Part shown: in pieces, positions 53,501 to 60,416 of the stretch | Numbering within the stretch: the stretch's first letter is position 1 | Layout of the letters: every line of letters starts with the position of its first letter | DNA from: Eutreptiella sp. 'Long Island Sound 2002' | Lineage: Eukaryota > Euglenozoa > Euglenophyceae > Eutreptiales > Eutreptiaceae | NCBI GenBank assembly: GCA_964036045.1 | Contig: OZ038384.1 | Location: 32,469,771 to 32,533,770, forward strand | Length of the DNA stretch: 64,000 nucleotides | Reading direction: 5' to 3' | Position numbers and translations under genes: made by a program | Notes under the pieces: model-generated | Databases searched by the model: none | Told to the model about the DNA's origin: nothing | What the model saw: only the letters and a program-made list of their open reading frames with translations

Positions 53501-55611
53501 GCGTTCAGGCCGCGGTAGTCGACCACGAGCCGCCACTCACCGGCAACCTTCTTGGGGACGACGAAGCACGGAGAGGCCCACTCGGAGTGGCACGGCTCAA
53601 GCCAGCCTCTCTGGATGAAGTCACGGAGGATCTTCTCCATGGCCTGTTTCCTCTCGCCCCTCAGGGCAAACTCCCGGTGCCGGTACACACGGGGGTCTTG
53701 CTTCAGTCGTATCTTGGCCTCGCCATACGGTCCACGCACCGGTGGGGGGAACACAGGTTTTCCGCTGAAGAAGGTCTCGCCATACTTCTGCTTCAGCCTG
53801 GCCCTCAACGCCTGGATCTTGGGGCAGTCATCGGACTCCGCCTTGGCTTTTCCGGGCACTTGAACCACGGAGCTTACTTGAGGGGTAGCTACTCCGCTCG
53901 CTTTCGGCTCAGGTGGTCTTCCCAGGTGGCCCAAAGGGCCATCTCTGGTCTTGCCTCGGAACAGATCGCCGTAGGTGGGTGGGTTACCGCCAGGCGGTTC
54001 GTCTTGGCTGGACATGTGATCCAGCACCCTCTGTACGAAGGTATTCCCGTCATAGGAACCGGAGACGATTGAGTCCACTTCCCACCAGGCTTTGTCCTGA
54101 CCTTTGCCCTCACGCTGGTTTCCCCAGTCGTGAAAGGGCTGATCCATATACCCCTGAACCAGATCCCATTCCTCTTCAGTGAGGGGGTCTTCGGAGTCCG
54201 ATTCTTCGATGTCAACAGGGGGAACCGCAAAGCATTGCCTCCAAGGCTCTGCTATGATACGGTTGACACACACAAAGTCCGTGGTGTCGGCCTGATCAAG
54301 GCCCCCATCCACATAGTGGAATTCCGTTGGCCATCTCGGGGGTGGCATGGGCTGTCCCTTAGCGTCCTGATAGACACTCTCTCCAGCCGGTAGGACGACC
54401 TTGTTTAAGGTCATGTTGGTCAATGAGGCTACCCAATGTCGGGTACTTTCCTCCTCGGTGCATCCCATAGGAACAACCAGCACTGCCTTGGAGCGGTCCT
54501 TGCGAATCTTCGCTATCGCTCTTGGAATGTCCCAACGGGGGCAATGGATCCACATCAGTCCCTGATGCGGACCCCAGTGCTTCTTCCACGCGGAGTCCTG
54601 GGCGCTCCAGTACTTCTCACACACCCGCAGATGGGCGGAGGTTCCTGAAGAGAACGCATCCAGGGCCAGATCCGAAGCTCCCAGATCCGCGACCACTCGG
54701 TTCGCCACTTCCGGCTTTACGCCGTACTCCTGGTTTGCTGGCCCAGTGGGCTCAGTGTCCAGCGCGGCCACTTCGAGCTGATTGCGTTCGGGGTGGATCC
54801 ATTGGCATTCCACATGGTGCTCAGGTGACGAAAGCCACGAGAGCTGGTCGTCCTGGTACAGGGTCATGGAGGCCTGGGCCGGGAGGACGCCGGAGTCCGT
54901 CTCCATCATGAAGTCGTACCCAACGATCATGTCCCAGTCCATCTCGGCCTCGTAGAAGCGACCGTGCAGGAGGATTTCCTTGCCGAGGTCTGGGCGGCTC
55001 AGCTCACGATGGTTCACGAACTGCAGCCCAATGGCCGCTTCCTTCGTGCCTCCCACCATGTACTGGCCGTTCGCCACCTTCAGCCTGACAGGCTTCCGAC
55101 TGTCGGTCAGACACTCTGGTGGAAGTAGGCCAGCCTTGACCAAGCTGACTTGAGCTCCCGTGTCGACCAACACGTCGAAAACCTTTTCCACTTCTCCGCA
55201 TAGGGCACGGACCTTAAGATGCAACTGCCGCTCGCGACCGACACGGCGCACAGCGTGCAAACTCAGGATCTCCGGCCGTTCCAGAAGCTCAACAAGCGAC
55301 TGGTGCAGGTCGTGGACAATGGGCTCAGGCTGCCCATCTGCAGCATCCAGCTGCGGTCCGGCTGATCCTCCGATACTCTCGGATAGATCCTGTAGTACAT
55401 CAAACACGTTCTTGGTCGCGAAGGACGGACGGGTGCAAGGGTTCGTGCCTTCACTTACCCTCACCCCGCCTCCGCGACTGGGCGCCAGACCGGGCCTTCC
55501 GTCCGCGGCAGTCCCCTTGTGCTTACAGACTCCCGACTGGGATGGTTCGGCGCTTCCCACGTCACCATCCTGCGACCGCCCTAGCTGGGGCCCTTGGCTG
55601 CAGGGGCTCCG
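50590..55611 (-). CDS. pol: Gyp-3 Pol: protease, Dam-like domain, RT, RNase H, integrase, chromodomain
   Basis: One open frame that begins directly after the gag TAG (55612-55614). Residues below are counted from GTG 55560. Aspartic protease: LVDTGAQVSLV (D133). Dam-like segment: residues 291-410 (LALDAFSSGTSAHLRV; degenerate NPPW motif written CPRW, 340-343; AVLVVPMG). RT: about 605-790, WRLVVDYRGLN and FVDD (53221-53232). RNase H: RTDASDYAIGAVLE and CTDHQSLQSW. Integrase: HHCC module, then MDVFSM, CTDRGPQF and GRAEVAGRQ for the DDE triad. The C terminus is a clean chromodomain (YTVEKILAQ, FKVRWRGYGP, NTWEPVSSF; about 50670-50840). All catalytic residues are present. No ATG lies near the frame start, so it is probably made as Gag-Pol by readthrough. 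Confidence 0.95.
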   Translation of the reverse strand, partial: RSPCSQGPQLGRSQDGDVGSAEPSQSGVCKHKGTAADGRPGLAPSRGGGVRVSEGTNPCTRPSFATKNVFDVLQDLSESIGGSAGPQLDAADGQPEPIVHDLHQSLVELLERPEILSLHAVRRVGRERQLHLKVRALCGEVEKVFDVLVDTGAQVSLVKAGLLPPECLTDSRKPVRLKVANGQYMVGGTKEAAIGLQFVNHRELSRPDLGKEILLHGRFYEAEMDWDMIVGYDFMMETDSGVLPAQASMTLYQDDQLSWLSSPEHHVECQWIHPERNQLEVAALDTEPTGPANQEYGVKPEVANRVVADLGASDLALDAFSSGTSAHLRVCEKYWSAQDSAWKKHWGPHQGLMWIHCPRWDIPRAIAKIRKDRSKAVLVVPMGCTEEESTRHWVASLTNMTLNKVVLPAGESVYQDAKGQPMPPPRWPTEFHYVDGGLDQADTTDFVCVNRIIAEPWRQCFAVPPVDIEESDSEDPLTEEEWDLVQGYMDQPFHDWGNQREGKGQDKAWWEVDSIVSGSYDGNTFVQRVLDHMSSQDEPPGGNPPTYGDLFRGKTRDGPLGHLGRPPEPKASGVATPQVSSVVQVPGKAKAESDDCPKIQALRARLKQKYGETFFSGKPVFPPPVRGPYGEAKIRLKQDPRVYRHREFALRGERKQAMEKILRDFIQRGWLEPCHSEWASPCFVVPKKVAGEWRLVVDYRGLNAQTQHDSYTLLLIEDMLQKQHRRRIFTVIDLKHGYHQMPLAEESRACTAMSTPLGPLQWKVMPMGVTNGNAAFQRMLENLLEPVRDCADPFVDDVIIASGDPSMSYEELLTAHERDVTRVLDLLVRQKLTGSSDKATIAVSEVVFAGHVVGNGQRKPIPGKVAAIEHWEKPKTVSELRAYLGFCNYYSGYIKMYAEYAAPMTTMLKGNREKTKKGSKKALVWTEESDRASEGMKQALLSAVGLHLVDPDRGFVLRTDASDYAIGAVLEQVLDDGRHVPVAFWSRVLAEGQRRTWTPREKEAYAIVMALRKWAGYIALHPVTVCTDHQSLQSWHKEHVDTPSGPASRRARWHETLAKFDLTVVYIPGKDNTVADCLSRWAYPASKGMQDISARGDEAETAEAKRIIEMERLMEEEGAKCFVVMAADAPLASRVSRTVSVLAPVGAAGGRPGPAPPVGTESDKHLFPESCLQDDWTDDYAKSEAFAAEYRAVTDPDDGQKWPKGLTEEDGKLYRNGKLLVPESRVLELCEAWHHHMLHPGVKKQALDMQRRFEIDHIVLYTAIKKVRKGCSVCQACNPDNRNVKGEPQWTPVPDQPMESVAMDVFSMPEVHMGKETFDCVVLCVDRHSGYVVAVPARKKGLLAKEVAVMMIRHWLTVFDIPRTICTDRGPQFTGGWFKAMCSLMGIRHAKSVAYLSRSNGRAEVAGRQLFEKLRKIHITNPRRNWFEEMWPALKAHHDTPTPGGLSPHQILFGRDPLGRGLPLSGDGMAMDAREFFARQEQTARDIRQQLEKEHAERQRSAPSSTAQKFRVGDPVWVIRPRPMGTHRTKTWFTPGEVVRRIGEETYRIKVGHGQFRERHESQLREREPDLRGQHVSLDYAKHEADSDDDYAEQDDYTVEKILAQRPKASAPGGLEFKVRWRGYGPSHNTWEPVSSFVPRVNTPFIEYIRKHKTKIHVSDLAALSRAIAARGA

Positions 55612-58224
55612 CTAGGGGGCGTCGGTTGTGGAAGAGGGGGTGTTCTCCTCGGCCTCAACGTCGTTGACGCCCTTCTTCCTTCCCCCTTTACCTCCTCCTT
55701 TACCCTTCTTGTCCTTGTCCTTGTTCTGGTCATTCTGGTTGTTCTCCTTGTTCTTGTTGTCCGACCTGGGGACCCAGTTCCTCTTGATCTCCTGGATCTC
55801 CTTGGCCAACTCGGTCCCCACCGACGACATCAGCTTGGCCAGCTCGTCCTTGTCGACCTCCATTTTGGCTTCCCGGATACCCGCGGGCGCACGCTTCTTC
55901 GACCCGTGCGCCTTCTTGTAAGCCTCTGTGTCGGCCCTGTGGACGGGGCATGTTCGGTGGTCATGGTTGAAGCCTTTCTTCCTCCCATAACACACGAAAC
56001 AGCCCTGAGGGTGAGCTCGTATCAACTCCCCAAAGGACAGCGGAGGGTCGCCAATGCGGCGAGGGTACCTCTTCTCCTGCTTCCTCCAACCCTGCTGCAG
56101 GGGCTTCCAGTTTCCCGGCTTGCTCCCCGTGTTCAGGTTCTTGGCCACGAAGGCACAAACGGCCACTTCGGCGGGCTCATCGTCGTCGTCATCGTCGACG
56201 AGAGTCTCATCGCCGCCGGCTCCCGCTGGGTCCATGGCAGATTCCCCGCCAGGTCCCTCGCCAACGTAGTTGACGTCGCGGTCGCCGGGCCTCAACCCGC
56301 GGGTGTGGTGGAGGTTTCGGTACTCCTTGAGTACTTCCTCGCCAACCCACTCCAGGATCTCGTCGCAGCTCATCCGCGCCGGGATGGGCTGCAGACGGAT
56401 GGTCTGGCCGCTCAACTCACAATCGTCAAGGCGCCACATCGCGGTCTTCTCGCGATCGCCCGAGACGGTGATGAGAAGAGCGTTCCGCAGGGAGTGCCAT
56501 TTGACATCCCGGGCCACGTTCTTCTTCGCCCAAGCCACCACGTTCGAGTGATACTCTTTGGGGAGCATCATCTTGACCGTGTGGTTGGACTTGGCCCGCT
56601 TGGATTCCTCCTTGGTGACCCTCTTGATCCATGCTTCCGGCAGCATGGAGAGCAGGCGAGCCTGCTCGTCACCCTCGTTCCAATCCTCCACGTTGCGGCG
56701 GAAGAGGGTGTATTTCCCTCGGAAGTCTCGCCACTCTCGTAGGCGGATCTCCCGTCCATCATGCTCAAGCTTGATGGACTTCCAGCGCTTGGCCGCCACC
56801 TGCGGAGCGTCCAGCCGCTCCTGCTCGTTGAGCCACTTCTTGGCTTCCTTGAGGGTCTTGATTTTCCCCTCCTTGGTCGCCATGAAGTATAGCTCTCCGA
56901 GCACTTCCGGCAGGCGGTACCTGAACCGTTTGAAGACATACTTCTCCGCATCAGCGGGAGGCAGGTCTTCAGTGACGGTCAGCCCCCAATCGTCCAGCTT
57001 CTCCAAGAAGCGGTCGAGGTTGAGGGGGTTGCCGTCGTACATGGGGGGCTTGATGTCCTTCAATTCTTCCCAAACGGCGGCATCCGCGGCCTTAGAGACC
57101 ATGAACGCCGGCCGCGAGGTCGACCGAGGTTCCCATCGGCCTCGCCCACGGACTCCCACGGCTGCCACGTCCATCTCCTCCATGGAATCCCTGTGGCTAC
57201 GCCGCGGTTCCTCCACGTACGCTGAACCAAAATGTTCACGCCGTACTCTTTCCATGTACGCATCTTCATCACGGCGCTGGCGGCTGAGTTCAGCGGCCTC
57301 CCGTCGTACACCACGCGGCGGGCTGATGTCGAACTCCTCCAGGTCCAGGTCCAGGTCCAGGTCCTCACCTTCGCCGACATCCCACTCCACGTCTCCTCTG
57401 GGGACCTCGTCCCTGAGTCCACCATAACGTCCTCCAGCCGTTGGGATTGGCACCGGGCCAGGTGGTGGTCCAGGTGGTGGTGCGGGGCGCCGGGGGCGTA
57501 CCGGTGTCCGCGGTGGAGCACGGCGGTTGCGGTACTCCGCGCTGAGCCACTCATCACGCCATTCCTCACTGCCACTGCCGGGCGGCACGCGCTCGTTGCG
57601 GCGGCCCGCGCTGTGGTGAGAGGGGGCGGTGAGAGAGGGGGCACTGGCGCTGGGGCGACTCCTGGGGGCTCCGCCGGGGGCGTGGGGTCTGCCTGGACCT
57701 GGTCCGGGTCCCCAGCCGTCGTCCGACGAGCCAGACTCCAGGGGTGGGTGGTCGCTGCCGACGCTCCCACGGGCTTCCAGCGCGTCCAGCCTCTCCTGCA
57801 GGCCGCTGACGACGTTGGTCAGCGACTTGGTCTCGGCCCTGGCGATGTCCAGGTCCTTCTGCGCGCGCGCGGCGACCGTGGAGATGCGAGCCATCTCGCT
57901 CTTGCCCGTGTCTACCTCCAGCTCGAGCAACTGGACTCTCCTGCGGAGGTAGACAATCCACCGCCAGGTTGGCATCCGGGTCGCCGTTCCCTGGTGGGTC
58001 GTTGGGGTCCCCAGGGGGTCCTCCAGGAGGGCCTCCGCCGGGTCCGCCCGGTCCAGGGGGTCCTCCCCCGCCCGGTGGTCCGCCTCCAGGGGGTCCACTC
58101 GGTGGGCGTCCTCCAGGGGGTCCTGATGGTCCTCCGCCAGGGGGTCCCGGTGGGTCTGCGCCGGGTCGCCTCGGTGGGTCCGAGGATGGGCGCTTCCTCC
58201 TGATGCCGAAGTCCATGTCGTCAT
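55612..58224 (-). CDS. gag: Gyp-3 Gag
   Basis: 870 codons from ATG 58224 to TAG 55612-55614, in the pol frame. A coiled-coil-like segment (about residues 93-155, LELEVDTGKSEMARISTVAA) is followed by a Pro/Arg/Ser-rich linker and a DLDLDLDLEEFD acidic repeat. The capsid-like core follows (about 390-620; MYDGNPLNLDRFLEKLDDWG, then LLSMLPEAWIKRV). Near the end is a zinc-knuckle-like CFVCYGRKKGFNHDHRTC (C742, C745, H754, C759; CX2CX8HX4C instead of X4), then a Lys/Asn/Gly-rich basic tail. The first ~90 residues are doubtful. An ATG ten bases upstream (58234) in another frame gives MDEDDDMDFG plus a collagen-like PPG/GGP repeat, which looks more natural; a frameshift around 57965-57985 would join it to this frame. 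Confidence 0.88.
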   Translation of the reverse strand: MTTWTSASGGSAHPRTHRGDPAQTHRDPLAEDHQDPLEDAHRVDPLEADHRAGEDPLDRADPAEALLEDPLGTPTTHQGTATRMPTWRWIVYLRRRVQLLELEVDTGKSEMARISTVAARAQKDLDIARAETKSLTNVVSGLQERLDALEARGSVGSDHPPLESGSSDDGWGPGPGPGRPHAPGGAPRSRPSASAPSLTAPSHHSAGRRNERVPPGSGSEEWRDEWLSAEYRNRRAPPRTPVRPRRPAPPPGPPPGPVPIPTAGGRYGGLRDEVPRGDVEWDVGEGEDLDLDLDLEEFDISPPRGVRREAAELSRQRRDEDAYMERVRREHFGSAYVEEPRRSHRDSMEEMDVAAVGVRGRGRWEPRSTSRPAFMVSKAADAAVWEELKDIKPPMYDGNPLNLDRFLEKLDDWGLTVTEDLPPADAEKYVFKRFRYRLPEVLGELYFMATKEGKIKTLKEAKKWLNEQERLDAPQVAAKRWKSIKLEHDGREIRLREWRDFRGKYTLFRRNVEDWNEGDEQARLLSMLPEAWIKRVTKEESKRAKSNHTVKMMLPKEYHSNVVAWAKKNVARDVKWHSLRNALLITVSGDREKTAMWRLDDCELSGQTIRLQPIPARMSCDEILEWVGEEVLKEYRNLHHTRGLRPGDRDVNYVGEGPGGESAMDPAGAGGDETLVDDDDDDEPAEVAVCAFVAKNLNTGSKPGNWKPLQQGWRKQEKRYPRRIGDPPLSFGELIRAHPQGCFVCYGRKKGFNHDHRTCPVHRADTEAYKKAHGSKKRAPAGIREAKMEVDKDELAKLMSSVGTELAKEIQEIKRNWVPRSDNKNKENNQNDQNKDKDKKGKGGGKGGRKKGVNDVEAEENTPSSTTDAP

Positions 58225-58252
58225 CCTCGTCCATGTCGCCCCACCTGGGCGT
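57970..58252 (-). other. Alternative-frame acidic + Pro/Gly-rich segment before Gyp-3 gag
   Basis: It lies in the frame of ORF0, directly after the ORF0 TAG (58253-58255). ATG 58234 gives MDEDDDMDFGIRRKRPSS, followed by about 70 residues of PPGG-type repeats. It probably encodes the true Gag N terminus, or a link between ORF0 and Gag. Confidence 0.45.
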
Positions 58253-60007
58253 CTAGGTCACGGAGGACTCGGAGCACCGGTAGGGAGGAGGGAGATCCTC
58301 ATCCTCACCCTCCGGTTCCATGGGGACGTCTCCGCCGCCTCTCCCCGTCCAAGCCACCACTTGGCGATGTCGACGGCCTCGTTCATCCCCGTCACTGGCG
58401 GTGAAGAAGGGGTCACTGTCGTGGGGGTGCCCACCCGCTGGCCTCCGCGGCCTCTCGGGGGTCTTCCCCTTGCCCTTCCTCCGTCGACGGGCGGTGGTGC
58501 CACTGCTCCCACTGCTGCCCGTGTCCGCCTCATCCAGCGTCATCCTGGGGGAGGCGTCCCCTTCGAAAAGCTTTCGAAGGGTCTCCACTCGTGATCCTCC
58601 CGGGGGAGTCTCGCGGTGGAGTTTGGCCTCTGCCTCCTCCATTGCGGCGGCGGTGGCTGCGGCAGCTCGCGCTTCGGCTTCTTCCCGAGCACGAGCCGCC
58701 TCGGCTTCCCGGGCCTGCTGCAGCTGCGCCTTCTGCGCTTCCAACGCTGCCAGCTCCGCCTCCGTCTTGGCCTTCTCCTCAGCGACCTTCCGTCGCGCGG
58801 CCTCGATGGCTTCCTTCTTGGCGGCGTCCTCCTGGGCTTTAGCCGTCGCTTCGGCGTGGGCCCTTTCCTCCGCCTCCTTCTTTGCCCTCTCTTGGGCAAG
58901 CGCCTCTTCCAGCGCCTTCACCTCGGCCTCCTTGCAGGCAATGGCCTCCTGCGTCAGGCGGGCTTCCTCGTCGGCTGCCGCCAACTCCCCGTTGACCTGG
59001 GCAGTCGCTGCCCCATGGGCGGCCACGGCCGTGAGTCCGGCCGCAATGGCCGCCACGGTCTGGGCGTGGATGGCCATGCCATGCGCCCACTCCGCAGCCT
59101 CCTCCTGGGCGATGCCGGCAGCGCCCTCCACGGCAGCGCTGTACTGCCTGGCCCGTTGCCGGGCAACCCGACGGTTGCAGGGCACCCCACAGGCGCGCTC
59201 ACAGGCGCGCGCCACGTCCCTTTCGGGAGCGACGCTGCTGCTGGAGCTGGCCTGGTCGGCTGGCATCCTCCCGCGGTGGGCCGACTCCACGTCGCTGCTG
59301 GGGCCTGCTTGGGCCTGCCGGGCCCTCAGGAGCAGCTGACGGGGCTTGGCCTGGGTCTGTTTGGCGACTTGGATGTAGTCGCCAAGGGTGGTGGAGCCGG
59401 GGTGGCGACCACCATTGGCCCGTTGGGGACTGGGGGCTGGGGTTCCGCCCTTGGCGCCTTGGGCGGCTTCGGCGGCCAGGGACTCCTGGTACTCCCGCCA
59501 CCTCCGGTCCCGCTTCCTGTCCCCGGCGGACCGCTTCTCTGTTGCCGGAGACGCGCTGCTGCTGCCCTGCAGCCTGCGCTCGTTCCCCGGTTCCGGGAAC
59601 TTCTTCGCAATCACGTCCCACAGGGAGACGTTGATCGAGGCGCCCGACTGGTAGGCGTTGGGGTCCTCGTCCTCCTCAATCCCGTCGGGGCGCAGCCCTT
59701 CGCCGGGCCTGTCCGGCCGGGTCCACGTCCTCCAGCGCTTGCGGCGGAAGCGGTACTCGTACCCTTCCGCCCGCAGCCACTCCTCCACTGCCCGCAGGCG
59801 GTCCTCCCCCATGTCCTCCCGGAGCTCGAAGCTCCCGGGCATGCCGCCTTCGCACTGGGGATTGCTGTAGCGGTATTGCTGGTCCCACAGCAATCCGCGC
59901 AGCAGGCGCGCCACATGGGGGTGGGGCTGCGGCCACCTCCTACCCGCCTCTTGCCAATTCACCATGGCAGCGGGGGCGTAGTTGGTCTTGAGGTCCTTGA
60001 TGTGCAC
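58253..60007 (-). CDS. Gyp-3 ORF0: large accessory protein upstream of gag
   Basis: 584 codons from ATG 60007 to TAG 58253-58255, in a different frame from gag. The N-terminal ~140 residues look globular and aromatic (HPHVARLLRGLLWDQQYRY; EEWLRAEGYEYRFRRKRW). A Gly/Ser/Gln linker follows. The next ~250 residues are a long Ala/Glu/Lys coiled coil (EEALAQERAKKEAEERAHAE). The tail is basic then acidic and ends near a PPPY motif (residues 573-576; EDLPPPYRCSESS), which has the form of a PPxY late-domain or WW-ligand motif. No enzyme signature. Some large plant LTR elements carry an extra ORF, but I cannot match this one to a family. Confidence 0.75.
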   Translation of the reverse strand: MHIKDLKTNYAPAAMVNWQEAGRRWPQPHPHVARLLRGLLWDQQYRYSNPQCEGGMPGSFELREDMGEDRLRAVEEWLRAEGYEYRFRRKRWRTWTRPDRPGEGLRPDGIEEDEDPNAYQSGASINVSLWDVIAKKFPEPGNERRLQGSSSASPATEKRSAGDRKRDRRWREYQESLAAEAAQGAKGGTPAPSPQRANGGRHPGSTTLGDYIQVAKQTQAKPRQLLLRARQAQAGPSSDVESAHRGRMPADQASSSSSVAPERDVARACERACGVPCNRRVARQRARQYSAAVEGAAGIAQEEAAEWAHGMAIHAQTVAAIAAGLTAVAAHGAATAQVNGELAAADEEARLTQEAIACKEAEVKALEEALAQERAKKEAEERAHAEATAKAQEDAAKKEAIEAARRKVAEEKAKTEAELAALEAQKAQLQQAREAEAARAREEAEARAAAATAAAMEEAEAKLHRETPPGGSRVETLRKLFEGDASPRMTLDEADTGSSGSSGTTARRRRKGKGKTPERPRRPAGGHPHDSDPFFTASDGDERGRRHRQVVAWTGRGGGDVPMEPEGEDEDLPPPYRCSESSVT

Positions 60008-60416
60008 TCGTTCAACTCAACGAACTGGTTGTGGTTGTTGAGGAGGGTGCTGCAGCACTGGATTGGAAGTGCGGCTGGTGCTGGTCAGCCGGTGGTTGTG
60101 GAGGTGGTTGACGCGGCCTTGCTGGTCGGCCGATGGGACTCCGGGTCGGCCGATGGGGCTGATGCAGGAGTCCTGGTCTGTGCACCTCTTTCACGGTTGC
60201 TGCGCGGTCAGGGCGGTGCTCTGGACGGCGCTGCGGGCTCCGTGACGAACTCGGCGCTGTCGCTGAGTGGCGCTGCGAGCCGCTGCGCTGCGCTGCGAGA
60301 CGCTGCGCTGCGCTGCGAGCTGCGAGCTGCGCCGCGCTGCTGCGACGCGCTGCTCGGGGTCGGTGGCCCCGAGTGGCACGCGAGGGCTGGGTAACCCCGC
60401 GGCGGTGAAACGCTTT
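60008..60416 (-). other. Gyp-3 leader with CGCTGC-rich minisatellite
   Basis: Between the 5' LTR and ORF0. 60255-60350 is a degenerate CGCTGCGCTGCGAG repeat. No TGG-type primer-binding site is visible beside the LTR end, so the priming mode is unclear. Confidence 0.6.
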
